Shown here: piece by piece, positions 40,527-50,718 of the stretch
Numbering within the stretch: position 1 is the stretch's first letter
Layout: each line of letters begins with the position of its first letter
Source of the DNA: Corynascus novoguineensis
Taxonomy: Eukaryota; Ascomycota; Sordariomycetes; Sordariales; Chaetomiaceae
Direction of reading: 5' to 3'
Assembly: GCA_033296725.1 (NCBI GenBank)
Contig: MU857664.1
Location: 68,889-132,888, forward strand
Length of the DNA stretch: 64,000 nt
Notes under the pieces: model-generated
What the model was told of the DNA's origin: nothing
Databases searched by the model: none
What the model saw: only the letters and a program-made list of their open reading frames with translations
Program-made: the position numbers and the translations under genes

Positions 40527-41033
40527 ATGATCTGCCGAGCTTGTCTGCGCGCCCGGAGCGCCCTCGCTGCCGATGCTTTTCCGGCCCAAAAACTACTCCA
40601 GTCCACGCAAAGGCGATTGCTGTCAACAGCCATTGCAAGGCTAAGGCCGGCAACGGCAGTATCTCGGGCACTTTATACTCGGCTTCCCCAGCCTCCTTCT
40701 CGGTGTCAATTCTTCTCGACGTCCACTTCGATGACCTCCGTCGCTGCACAACCCCAAGAGCCTTCTTCTGCTGCCGCGAGTCCGCCAGAAAAACCGACTT
40801 ACCTCTCTGAGGGCGAATCACAGATCTGGGATATACTAGTCACAGAATTTGCGCCCACGCAGTTAGTGGTGCAAGACATCTCGGGAGGATGCGGGTCTAT
40901 GTATGGCATCGAGATCTGCTCGGAAAAGTTCCGCGGCTTGAACATGCTCAAGCAACAGCGGCTGGTCAACGCGGCGCTGGGAGACCTCATGAATGAGTGG
41001 CATGGTGTGCAGTTGAAAACAAGGGTTCCATGA
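40527..41033 (+). CDS. Mitochondrial BolA-like protein (BOL3/BolA3 type)
   Basis: A single exon of 168 aa when started at the ATG at 40527; a further upstream in-frame ATG is possible. The first 75-80 residues are rich in Arg, Ala, Ser and Leu with almost no acids, a mitochondrial presequence. The BolA domain covers about residues 95-168: TQLVVQDISGGCGSMYGIEI, then a basic helix (KQQRLVNAAL), then NEWHGVQLKTRVP. The Cys in GGCG and the C-terminal His are the conserved metal-ligand positions of BolA proteins. In yeast, Bol3 acts with Nfu1 and glutaredoxin 5 late in [4Fe-4S] cluster insertion, for example into lipoate synthase and succinate dehydrogenase. Length and layout match BolA3 rather than BolA1. 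Confidence 0.88.
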   Translation: MICRACLRARSALAADAFPAQKLLQSTQRRLLSTAIARLRPATAVSRALYTRLPQPPSRCQFFSTSTSMTSVAAQPQEPSSAAASPPEKPTYLSEGESQIWDILVTEFAPTQLVVQDISGGCGSMYGIEICSEKFRGLNMLKQQRLVNAALGDLMNEWHGVQLKTRVP

Positions 41034-42053
41034 AGGGTGGCAGTCGCATTATCATACCTCGAGGCTTTTCGGCATCGAATAAGATCCCAGCTTTGATGGG
41101 ACCTACTGCAAATGCAGTCGACATTCGCCATGACACAGCGGCATCTCGCGAGGAAGCAACACTTCTACCAGCACACTGCAATCCCAAGTTCAAATCTCTG
41201 CTCTGCCAGTCTGCATCCAATCATTCCTTGCGATGAGTTTTCATGTGGTACCGCATGTTTGATTAGCTCCCTGTGACAGGCGAGGTGCGCTCAGCCTCTT
41301 TGTTCGTGCAAGACATTCGGTCTCAACGCCCACGACATCCCATTGCGGACTACCATGCACTGTCGGCATCGGCAGTCGATTAGACTCCGGTCGGCAACAT
41401 GTTTCGGCACCTGGATACTGGAACATCAACCCGGCTTTCCAGCTGCAGCCCACGCGACGCTTGCCTGGACTGGGCGGTCTTGTTTTCGTCCGTGGCCTCA
41501 CGAGGCCTGCTTGCGCAATGGTTCACCTTCCAGAGAAGCGAAGACTTGCAGCTTCCTCCGTTGGTGGATTGATGTCGAACCATGCAATAACAAATTCTCA
41601 GAGACAGCATGTGCGGATAATTGTTCAATCAACTAACCGATCGTTGAGCTAAGTATTAGGAAGAGGATTCCTCGAAATGCGTCTTGTAGACATCGGTTCA
41701 TACAAAACATCCCGGTCGACACTTCGCCAAACGCTCCGGAACTTTGGACCTGATTCGCGCAACCCTCGTCTGGTTTCGCACGGGAAGCCGCTCCCGAGTC
41801 GAAACAAGGGTATCAGATCGAACTGCTGACCAATGAGCGCGTGTTGTCACCTTGGAGAAGCGGGGGCCTGCGGAACAGTCCAACGCTGAGGTGTGATGGA
41901 CTAAGCCATAAGACCACTGCTGCCCGTCTGCCAAAGAACTTGATAAAAATTTACGTTTTCCAACGGAACTTCTCGCGAGGTGCTACTTTGTAGCCCTATA
42001 TGTCCGTATATTGAACACCAAAAACCCAGGACACGCGTTTCTCAACATCAGCA
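41034..42053. other. Tandem intergenic region
   Basis: About 1 kb between BolA3 and the EXPERA gene. No gene, repeat or RNA was recognised; ORFs on both strands are short and motif-free. Confidence 0.45.
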
Positions 42054-42794
42054 ATGGCCCCGCGTAGCAACGCCACCACCCAGGGAGGCTGGGTACACAC
42101 GCCGTCGACGGCGATCCTCCTCTGGATGGCCGTCTCCCTACCTCTGGTGATCTGGGACACGGTCTACATGCTACTGCGGCCGCACACGATGCCGGGCGGG
42201 CAACTGCACGAGCCGCTCTGGGTGCCGTACGCGCTATACGGCGAGGTTGACCACATGTACGGCTTCAAGCAGTGGCACCTGCGAAACCCCTTCGCGGCAG
42301 GGCAGAGCGTCATGAACGCTGTCGAGACGCTGCTCTACCTTGTCTACCTGGGACTGTGGTACGCGTACGGCCAGCCCCCCGCCCCCGGAGCCAGGCGCGC
42401 CGTCGGCGGCCGTGTCGGCGGGCTGGCCGTGCTCGTCGGGTTCAGCGCGGCGGTTATGACAATTAGCAAGACGGTGCTCTATTGTGAGTATTGACTCGAT
42501 CGGACTCGATTGGATACCCCTGTCATAACGGAGTCGTGAACTAACTGGGTCGTTCAGGGCTGCTTGAATACCTCTCTGGATTCGACAACATCGGCCACAA
42601 TGACCTCTTCAGGCTCGTGTTCTTGTGGATTATTCCAAAGTAAGCAGTTCTTACAACCGACACATGTGGTCATCTGCTAAACCTAATATAGTGGTGCTTG
42701 GATCATTGTGCCTTTGATATTCATGATCTTTGGCCTGGGCTCAGAACTCATCGACGGATTGACTCGGACAGATTCGGCGAAGAAACAGCAATGA
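42054..42794 (+). CDS. EXPERA-domain membrane protein (emopamil-binding-protein-like)
   Basis: Exons 42054-42483, 42558-42639 and 42692-42794 (introns of 74 and 52 nt) give 204 aa. Four to five hydrophobic helices are visible: IWDTVYMLL, NAVETLLYLVYLGLWYAY, GLAVLVGFSAAVMTISKTVLY and GAWIIVPLIFMIFGLG. The segment with PLWVPYALYGEVDHMYG and FAAGQSVMNAVE is the EXPERA core shared by emopamil-binding protein (sterol delta8-delta7 isomerase), TM6SF2 and sigma-2 receptor/TMEM97. Residues such as the Glu in GEVDHMY correspond to the acidic pair used by isomerases, but fungi usually have a distinct Erg2 enzyme for that step. A sterol- or lipid-related ER role is therefore inferred, not shown. Splice phases restore LYWLLEYL and IPNGAW. 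Confidence 0.82.
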
Positions 42795-43437
42795 GGTAAC
42801 GGGATTTGTGAAGACTTCGACTTAGCGATCGTGAGGCGGTTTTGATACTAGTTCATGGCTCTCTAAGGACTGAGAATGAGGCAAGAGTATTTAGTAGTTA
42901 ATGACAGGTTTTTATGCGGGCTTCTTTAGCAGAAGCCAGTGTAATATTTTCAGAGTCGGAACGATCTACACTTCATCTCAAGTCATGAACAATAATCTTT
43001 TGAGTAACAGGGTACTGAGCTGGCCAGCGAGAATGGGATACTCAAGGCTTCGTTCGTTCGCAATTTCTGCTTCGACCTTAGTTTTCCAGCGTTCTGCATT
43101 CAAGCTGCCTTGTCCCCTTGCTCTTCGTCCTTCTTTTGCGATTATGGTTCCAAGGTTGGCCATCCTAGGTGTTCACCTATATCCAGTCGCTGGTAAGTTC
43201 TGTGTTAGAATATGTCTGGCAACTTGTCACCGTTTGAAATTCAAACTGAACCTCAAATGTCACCCGTAATCTGTAATCCGTACAGAGTTCGTGTTATTCG
43301 GGTTTGGTGGAGGACCCAATGATTGAGGGTTAGGGTTGATTAGATGAGAGCGCGTTAAACGATGGGGAACGCGTTCAAGCTTCCAATTTCCTTGACTAAA
43401 ACTCCCTCCTCTTCCCGCCCGACAATGCAATGTCGCA
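42795..43437. other. Tandem intergenic region with telomere-like box
   Basis: About 640 bp holding the EXPERA 3' flank and the dynactin promoter. GGGTTAGGGTTG at 43327-43338 lies about 100 bp upstream of the dynactin ATG. No ORF of note. Confidence 0.5.
43327..43338. promoter_or_regulatory. Telomere-like (TTAGGG) promoter box upstream of dynactin p62
   Basis: GGGTTAGGGTTG is one and a half copies of the TTAGGG repeat, about 100 bp 5' of the ATG at 43438. TTAGGG-binding Tbf1-type factors are known to act at housekeeping and ribosomal-protein promoters in several yeasts. A functional role here is inferred from position and from the matching box at the eS7 gene. Confidence 0.45.
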
Positions 43438-45303
43438 ATGGCTGTGCTGACTCCGTACACGTTTATTCAATGTCCATGCTCCGATTCTTCGACGCTCGGC
43501 CGACCGTCCGACCCAAACTCATCGACGATAACCGAAGCCGACGAGGATGAGCGCACCTTCGACCCTCGCGCCCCGCGGTCAAATTTCAGCCTCTACCCGC
43601 TCGAGTACCTGCTGTATTGCGAAGACTGTCACCAGATTCGATGTCCGCGCTGCGTCTCTGAGGAGATTGTAACATACTACTGTCCAAATTGTTTGTTCGA
43701 GGTGCCGAGCAGCAACCTCAAAAGCGAGGGGAACAGGTTCGTCTGTTAGTTACTTTCTTGCCATTCTTTGCTTCTTGCTGACGATTCACCATCCAGATGC
43801 ACTCGTAGCTGCTTTCAGTGTCCAATATGCATTGGCCCGCTTGCTGTAACAAGTATCGAGACCAGACCGGACCCAAGCCTGCTTGCCGCCCCAGACAACA
43901 CCGCCGCACCGCATTCCGGGCCGTACGCCCTGACATGCTCCTACTGCAACTGGAGCTCAACCGAAATTGGCATACAGTTTGAAAAGCCGAACAGTATACA
44001 CGCCCAGCTCGCGAAGTTGAGAAATGGGGGTTCTACGCGGTTGACAGCCAAAGAGCGCAAGGAGCGGCGGAAGGACCCGGCCTACCGCCGCTACCAGGCG
44101 ACAAGTAGCGGCGAGGGCGAATCCGACCAGACTGAGAACTTGGACCTGGAGACACAGTTCGCCAATCTCAAGGCCTTTTATCAAAACCAGCTCGCAGATC
44201 CAAACTCGGCCGACACTGGGCTCGCAGCGCTAGGTGATCTCGGCTTCTCCTCGCCCACCTCGCTCTCCCGTATTATGAGCATCTACACTGGTGGCAGTTT
44301 ACAAGACCGAAAAGCCAAGTCACGACTAGGTGCCATGCGAGAAGCGCTCAAACCCGACGAGGGCCTGCAGTTCGCCCACTTGGATGAGTCTGCCGCCATC
44401 GAGACTCTCCGAGGCGAGGGTCATGACGGCACAGCCTCGATCACCCAGCTTGTCGACCAGCCACCGAACCTCGGTGAAGAGCACCTCCACGGCCGCAGCC
44501 GCTTCATCTCGGAGCTCCGCCCAATCCCTTATCTCCTGCGCACAAAACGCTCCAAGCGCTGCCCCGTCTGTCGACACATCATCAGCAAGCCCGAGGCCAA
44601 GGTGCAGACCACGCGTTTCCGCATCCGCCTGGTCGCCGGAAGCTACATCCCCAGCATCGCCATCCGGCCCTTGTCCCTTTCCGCCACCGCAGGCGGCGGT
44701 GGCTCCTCCGCCTCTGGCGCCACCCTTCCCGGCGCCCTGCTCGAACCGCTGAAGCCGGCTCATTTCTTGCTCACCTTCAAAAACCCCATCTTCGAGACCA
44801 TCAAGGTCACACTCGGGGCGCCGGCGGAGACGCCGGGACGCTTCGCCAGCAAAGTGACGGTGCTGTGCCCCGTCTTCGAGGTGGATGCCAACACGGACGT
44901 GTGGGACGAGGCGCTCCGGGAAGGCGGCGCCACAGGCGGGGCAGGGAGTGGCGGTGGCGGCGAGAAGGGAGAGAGGCGGCGCGGGCGATACGACGAAGGT
45001 AGCCAAGCCAACAACGGCAACCAGCTGGAGGTGGGGAAAATCTGGGAGCGGGGGCGCAACTGGGTTAGCATTGTCGTCGAGGTGGTGCCGGCCTCGCTGA
45101 GGCTCGATCAAGGGGACGCGCCCTTACGCGAGGACGAAGACGTGCTCGAGATACCCTTGTTTGTGCACGTCGAGTGGGAGGGCGAGGCCGGTGGGGACGA
45201 CGTCCTCGAGTCGGTCGCTGCGAAGGACAAGGGAGGCGAGGCGAGGGAGAAGCGGGAGCTGGCGTATTGGTGTGTCCTTGGGCTTGGAAGGATACGGAAG
45301 TAG
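43438..45303 (+). CDS. Dynactin subunit p62 (DCTN4-like)
   Basis: Exons 43438-43736 and 43797-45303 (60-nt intron, GTTCGT donor, CTGAC branch) give 601 aa. It is a pointed-end component of dynactin, the activator of cytoplasmic dynein needed for nuclear and vesicle transport in hyphae. The N-terminus has a cysteine array (YCEDC, RCPRC, YYCPNC), continuing across the splice with CFQCPIC and TCSYC, and a further CPVC pair at about residue 375, fitting the zinc-binding RING-like region of the p62 family. Beta-rich segments (KAHFLLTFKNP-like and FEVDANTDVWDE) follow. Two low-complexity inserts, Gly/Ser/Ala-rich near 44,690 and Gly/Glu/Arg-rich near 44,940, are probably loops. In Neurospora, p62 mutants belong to the ropy class. 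The intron completes Arg-Cys and joins the cysteine array. Confidence 0.9.
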
Positions 45304-45480
45304 TTGGATAGATAGTACAGTGTTTGTGTGACGGCTAGAAGAACAACCAATCTGATACCCCCGTGAATGTTGATTAACAAGCCGCACACTGCGTATTCGG
45401 ATAATTCCTTATGTGTGGTATTGTAGTTGTTCTCTATTTACAGTACAATATACGTCGACACCTTCGCTCCCTGAGCCCTT
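45304..45480. other. Short convergent intergenic region
   Basis: Only 177 bp separate the dynactin and alcohol dehydrogenase stop codons, so their 3' UTRs probably abut or overlap. Confidence 0.6.
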
Positions 45481-46674
45481 TTAAGCCCCAAACTGGTCTT
45501 GGTAGTTGGTGAGGCAGAACCGGTACTTGACGTCGTTCTTGTGCAGCCGTTGCATGATGGTCGCCAAGTTCTTCTCGTTGATAGGCACCTCCTCAACCCA
45601 CGTCTTGATCCCCTTGTCAGCCGCCAGCTGCAGCATCGCGAGCGTCTCCTTCCTGCTGCCGAGATGCGAGCTGCCGATGAAGCAGCCGTTGCCGAGGAAC
45701 GTCTGGTTGCGGATCTTGATACCATCGCCCTCAGGCAGACCAACGCTCACCCATCTGCCGTGCACGTCGAGCAGGCTCAGGTAGGCGTCAAGGTCGAAGC
45801 CCTCGAAACTGTTGGCCGTGTTGATGATGAGGTCAAAGGTCATGACGTGCTCCTTGTTCCAGTCCTTGTCCGCCGTGGCTAGGAACCCGTCCGCGCCCAG
45901 CTTGCGGGCGTCCTCCTCCTTGGCGTGCGTTCGGCTGATCGCCCACACCTCAGCACCGAGTGCCTTCGCAAACAGAACGCCCAAGTGACCGATGCCGCCC
46001 AGGCCCACAATACCGACTTTCTTTCCGGGACCACAGCCGTTGCGCACGAGAGGGGAGTAGGCGGTCAAACCGGCACAGAGCATTGGCGCAGCGACGGTGC
46101 TAGGGAGCGCATCGGGGATCGGGAACACCCTGGAGGAACCATCAGTAACGGTGAGGTGATGTCAGAAGGCTAAGGCTAGCACATACCAGTGCTCATGTGT
46201 CCGCACGTGCGAAGAGTAGCCACCCTGTGAGACGATTCCGGTGTCCGGCCACACAGCGCCGTAGGTGTCGAGCTGTTTCTGGCAGTATGTCTCATTATCG
46301 TTCTTGCACTGGCGGCAGTCGAGGCAGGAGTAGCTTTGTGCGCCGACGCCCACGCGCTGGCCCGGCTTGATCAGAGTCACCTTGGGCCCAACACGGATGG
46401 CCGTCCCAACGATCTCTGCTGCCTGTCAACAACGCTGCCCCCATCAGTATACAGAACTTTCCGTCTTACCGTGACCGACCGCGAGGGGGAAGTTCTGCTC
46501 GCCCCAGCCGCCGCTGATGGTGTGAAGATCGCTTCCACAGACGCCGCAGCACTCGATCTTAATGTCGACATCGTAGTCGCCAAACGGCTTCGGCTGGAAC
46601 TCGTTCTTATGAAACTCCAGCCAGGTGTCCGCTCCGTTGACTTGGAACCCTGTGAACTTCTCGGGGACCGACAT
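45481..46674 (-). CDS. Zinc- and NADP-dependent alcohol dehydrogenase (ADH6/7, cinnamyl type)
   Basis: Exons 46674-46470, 46415-46187 and 46129-45481 (introns of 54 and 57 nt) give 360 aa. It reduces aldehydes to alcohols (or the reverse) with NADP(H) in the cytosol. The catalytic zinc ligands are Cys43 (CGVCGSDLH) and His68-Glu69 (GHE, formed across intron 1). The structural zinc site is the CLDCRQCKNDNETYC cluster. The Rossmann motif is GIVGLGGIGHLG, followed by SRTHAKEE, a basic context fitting NADP rather than NAD. Yeast ADH6/ADH7 relatives act on medium-chain, cinnamyl and furan aldehydes and matter for detoxification. Splice junctions restore GHEIVG and HEHWVFPIPD, both conserved. It converges with dynactin p62 with only 177 bp between stops. 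Confidence 0.93.
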
Positions 46675-47770
46675 GATGGATCACAGCTCGCAATTAGAAA
46701 GATATCAGCAGGTGTCAAGACGGTACACAATGTGCAACGAAGAAAGAGCACAAAAAAAAGGAACGTTTGTCTTCAATTTTCTCAACACCGCGAACCTGGG
46801 TGCTCCGCGGCTTTAAGCGGCACCCCTCTCAAGGCGATGAGCCGTTGCACCCCGCGTCCCCACCCAAGATTGGACAGCTGGGGTATCGTGATATTATCCA
46901 AAACCGCCCAGCGGGGTCCAATTGGGCAGATTCGTGCAACTAGAACTCTTGTTCTGGGGAACCGCGCCAAACCAAGGTGCTTGATGCCCCCTCGTTCGCC
47001 CACCCCGCCATACCCCGCCATGTGGTGGTGCGAGGGGCAAAAGGCTGCGGGATCGGGTCAATTCTGGAAACAGCTTTGTTGCCGGTTTTCCCACAAATCA
47101 GAGCGCTTGCCGTCTTCTAGTCTCGGGCCCCGGGAACGCCGCACTCGGCAGCAGTGCAATGAAACAGATACTAATGATAAACCTCGGGAGAAACATAAAA
47201 GACCAAGCTCCTGGGATCACCTCCCTGGAGGAAAAGAGCGTTGCCTATGTGGATTGCTTATCTGGCAATAGAACGGGAAACATTGTGGTGTCCTGAGAAT
47301 TTAACGAAAGAGATGGGCGCGTGGGTCTGAATGCCCCCATTATCCGGCCCAATGATCAACAGGCTGGTTTACGAACGTTCGCAGTATGTGGGGATACTTA
47401 GTAGAAAACTGGACATCAAGGGTAACAACATCCGGATTCTCCTCGACAGCCCAAGCCACTGAGCGAGACTGGTATTGCTCCGCATGAGACTTTTCGACTC
47501 AAGGCTGAGGCCAAACTCGGCCAGGTTTGAAGGCGAGTTGGGGCCATGCCATCATGATAACGAGCCTAATGTCCTGAAAGAGCCACGGCACACCCAGATT
47601 CAGGAATAGGAGCCGGATGCTGTGACTCAAGTTCAAGGGTAGGCAGACGGCACCGACAACTGGCCTGAATAACAGGGTACCTGGTTTGAGGCTGATTGTA
47701 TCGACTTCCTGGATGTTGAAAGCCGTTCCGATGTGAAGAACGCGAAAGCGTCATACTTCTAACAACCCGT
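46675..47770. other. Promoter region of the alcohol dehydrogenase
   Basis: About 1.1 kb between two minus-strand genes. It should contain the ADH promoter and the 3' flank of the DUF7704-like gene. No further gene or RNA is seen. Confidence 0.45.
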
Positions 47771-48283
47771 TCAAGCAGCTTTGCGAACTGTTTTGCCCTT
47801 GCTACCAAAGCCGACCCCGGCAAGGAAGGCAACCCTCATTGACGCCGCAAAGTAGAGGTATCCGATGTTCCCCCAATCGATGGCGTTCCACTCAAACACG
47901 TTCCAGTAAATCTGAGGGCCCAACACACTGACGGTGTACAGGTGTCCAAAGTCGGCGACGAGCAAGCAGAACAGCACAGTCTTCCAGACACGTAGGTCAG
48001 ATGTCGATCGCAGAACTAGTGCTTCGGTAAGGGCAAACGCGAAGTAGAGATTGGCAAGCTGCGACAAAGCAATCGATGTGCCTAGCGGGACGGGCGAAGG
48101 TGCAGACGCAGCATGGGTCAAGTTGAGGTATGTCGGCTGGTTGAAAAAGGCGTAGTAGGCCCCCAAGAGCGTCGCAATGGGCTCAATGAGCAAGAAAAAA
48201 AGACGGTATGGGAGAGGGAGTGAAAAGCCAGCTACTTCAGTCGCTGGACGGGCGGAAGCCGTTGTTTGTGTTGTTGTCGCCAT
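47771..48283 (-). CDS. Four-helix membrane protein (DUF7704-like)
   Basis: A single exon of 170 aa. An N-terminal Thr/Ala-rich tail is followed by about four hydrophobic helices: LFFLLIEPIATLLGAYYAFF, LSQLANLYFAFALTEALVL, VWKTVLFCLLVADFGHLYTV, and YLYFAASMRVAFLAGVGF. It ends in a basic tail (KGKTVRKAA). The pattern YRLFFLLIEP ... NQPTYL ... DFGHLY matches a fungal family I know as DUF7704, with no assigned function. The complete frame, good ATG and divergent position opposite a ribosomal-protein gene (339 bp apart) support it as real. Location in an internal membrane is inferred from the helices. Confidence 0.75.
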   Translation of the reverse strand: MATTTQTTASARPATEVAGFSLPLPYRLFFLLIEPIATLLGAYYAFFNQPTYLNLTHAASAPSPVPLGTSIALSQLANLYFAFALTEALVLRSTSDLRVWKTVLFCLLVADFGHLYTVSVLGPQIYWNVFEWNAIDWGNIGYLYFAASMRVAFLAGVGFGSKGKTVRKAA

Positions 48284-48622
48284 CGTTCAATTGATTCGGG
48301 AATAGAGATGACTGAAATGCCACTTTGAGTCCCGGGAACGCGTTTTAAGGGAGAAAGTCCGTCAATGCGCGCGATAGGAGAGAGAGCTCAATCGGTTGCA
48401 GCTGGCCGGGCAAGCCGGGGTCTCGCAAACGGACCACAGCTCTGGGATCCACATTTTGCCAGCTTTCACCGCCTCCCCCCTTGGATAAGTCCCACCGAAA
48501 AAAACTGAGGGCTGCAAACCCTAACCACTTTGAATCAAACTGAACATTATCTCCCCGGCAGCCATTCGACTTCTCGGAATCGACTCGAAGATCATCAATC
48601 GGTACCGTCGACAACCGCCAAC
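48284..48622. other. Bidirectional promoter of DUF7704-like and eS7 genes
   Basis: 339 bp separate two divergent ATGs. A telomere-like AACCCTAA box lies near the eS7 side. Nothing else is coded here. Confidence 0.6.
48516..48526. promoter_or_regulatory. Telomere-like box in the eS7 promoter
   Basis: AAACCCTAACC lies about 100 bp upstream of the eS7 ATG at 48623, in the shared divergent promoter. This is the reverse complement of TTAGGG-type boxes used at ribosomal-protein promoters in several fungi (known for Tbf1-type regulation). A second copy lies in the same position at the dynactin gene. Confidence 0.5.
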
Positions 48623-49578
48623 ATGAGCTCGCCGTCCCTCAACAAGATCGCGGCCAACAGCCCGAGCCGCCAGAACCCCTCGGAGCTGGAGCAGGCCATC
48701 GCTGGCGCTCTCTACGATCTCGAGACCAACACTGCCGACCTCAAGGTCGCCCTCCGGCCTCTGCAGTTCGTCTCGGCCCGTGAGGTGAGAATTTGCTCTT
48801 GAAGCACCACAACTGCGACGTCCGAACCACACCCGAGTCCTGTTCCACCGACTTGCAGGCGATTGAGATATCGCCGCGTGTTGGTCGTCGTCGCCATGGA
48901 AGATTGATCACAAATGGGAAGGCGGGCGGATAGGCGGTAGCTTCGGGTGCCGACCCCTCCGCTCGACGGCCATAACATCAAAATACCATATAGCACGCGG
49001 AATAGGACGGGAGCGGTCCAAGGATTGCAGTGTCATCCTGGAGCTCGCATGCTGACTTGGATCTGGAACAGATCGAAGTTGGCCACGGCAAGAAGGCTAT
49101 TGTCATCTTTGTCCCCGTCCCTTCGCTGCAGGGCTTCCACCGCGTCCAGCAGCGGTAAGCAAACATCTTCTCCTTGATTTGACCGACAGCAGATGACTCA
49201 TTTGCGTACAGCCTCACCCGTGAGCTGGAGAAGAAGTTCTCGGACCGCCATGTCCTGATCCTCGCTGCCCGCCGCATCCTGCCGCGCCCTAAGCGCTCCA
49301 GCCGCTCGCGCAACACCCTCAAGCAGAAGCGCCCCCGATCGCGCACCCTCACTGCTGTGCACGATGCTATCCTGACCGACCTCGTCTACCCCGTCGAGAT
49401 TGTCGGCAAGCGCCTCCGCACCAAGGAGGACGGCTCCAAGACCCTCAAGGTCATCCTTGACGAGAAGGAGCGTGGTGGTGTCGACTACAGGCTCGACACC
49501 TACTCGGAGGTCTACCGCCGTCTCACCGGCCGTGCTGTCGTCTTCGAGTTTCCCCTGACCTCCGTCGTCGACTACTAG
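48623..49578 (+). CDS. rps7: 40S ribosomal protein S7 (eS7)
   Basis: Exons 48623-48784, 49072-49154 and 49212-49578 give 203 aa. It is a component of the small ribosomal subunit. Recognisable family stretches are LEQAIAGALYDLE, the centre GHGKKAIVIFVPVPSLQGFH, RELEKKFSDRHVLILAARRI, and the end VVFEFPLTSVVDY. The basic RILPRPKRSSRSRNTLKQKR segment binds rRNA. Intron 1 is 287 nt, much longer than others here, as is common for ribosomal-protein genes; intron 2 is 57 nt. I looked in intron 1 for C/D or H/ACA boxes of an intronic snoRNA and found none convincing. The promoter has a telomere-like box about 100 bp upstream. Confidence 0.96.
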
Positions 49579-49875
49579 ACGTGAGCAGATGGGCTTGTTT
49601 GTGGGCTGGCGTACCGAGGTCAGATTTGGGTTTGGTATTTGGGTTCGGGTCTGATGCATGCATGGCATCCAAAAAGGGACGGCGTTCAGCTAGCTTGTGA
49701 TAATGCAAGCATGATCTTCCACCACACCTCGTCCCCACAATACAAGCCGTTCTGTCATTCTGAGGCACATATGTAGTTTCTTACCCGTGTGAATCTGTTT
49801 TGAAGATGAACATGGCTTGCTTGTCCCTGCTATGGTTGCGATTCCTATTCAGACAATGAAATCTCATCGCTCTAG
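49579..49875. other. Convergent intergenic region
   Basis: 297 bp between the stop codons of eS7 and the amidotransferase hold both 3' UTRs. Nothing else is seen. Confidence 0.6.
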
Positions 49876-50718
49876 TCACAATCGCATCTCAAGACCAGGA
49901 TGCTTCTCTCTAACCCACTCAAAAATCCTCCTCCATACCTCAGCCCCGTCGTGCTCTCTGTCCATGGCATTCGCAAATGCTGCAAGAGCACCCTTATCGT
50001 CCCCTTCCACGCCGAACCATCGAGTCGCGTCGCGTATCCTTAGCTTGGCGCACTGGGCATCCTTTTCAGGATGTCCCTGCAGTGTCAGGATTGCATTGTT
50101 GTAGCTCAAGAAGGACTGGTTCCCATCCAGCAGCTCATAGAACCCTTTCGGGAGAGTGCTGACTTTTCGGCGGTGGTGTTGTTGGAGGAGGACAATGTCG
50201 CTGCCGCGCTGTCTCCCAAAGAACCGGCGGCCAGCTGGAGTCAGTTTTGCTTCCGTGACGCCCAACTGTTATGAAAGAGGGTGCAAGTCAGCCAGCCGTC
50301 TTCAAACCTCAAGTCCCTTCTCTGGGTCGGTGGTGGTTCCGCTTACCTCGGGCGTCTCCATGTCGACCACTTCGGCGCCAAACAGCATGGAAATGGTCTG
50401 GTGGCCCCAACATATCCCGCAGAGCTTCTTGCGCGGATGGTTGGCGACCAGGTCCAGAATGAACTGGTGGACGCGTAGAATCCACGGGTGCCTCTTTCGC
50501 GGGTCGGCGTTTCCGCCGCCAACGACGATTAGGTCGAACGCGGCGGGGTCCGGGAAGTCGTCGGGCTTCTCGGCCGGGTAGAAGAAGGCCAGTTGCGCGT
50601 CTGGGCGCACAGCGCCGATGCAGCGCACGTACGAGTCGCGGATCTCGCCGATGAACGGCGAGCGGTACGAGTTGAGCAAAATGGCGACCCGCGGAGGGTG
50701 GTCTCGAGTCGGGCTCAT
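49876..50718 (-). CDS. Class I glutamine amidotransferase-like protein
   Basis: Exons 50718-50347 and 50265-49876 (81-nt intron, GTAAGC donor) give 253 aa. The fold is the GATase1 triad enzyme: the nucleophile Cys is in LCGICWGHQTI (about residue 101), and the His is in LTLQGHPEKD, where the Glu two residues on completes the triad. An upstream VVGGGNADPRKRHPW segment and FDLIVVGG strand fit the same family. It stands alone, without a synthase partner, as in the uncharacterised fungal 'class I GATase domain' proteins related to yeast YLR126C and plant gamma-glutamyl peptidases. It probably hydrolyses a gamma-glutamyl or glutamine substrate in the cytosol; the substrate is unknown. The intron joins TPE to LGVTEAKLT. 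Confidence 0.88.

Noticed and set aside
44326..45111. 261-codon minus-strand ORF opposite dynactin p62
   Set aside because: It lies entirely inside the dynactin exon, has Gly/Ala/Arg-rich mirror composition and no recognisable domain.
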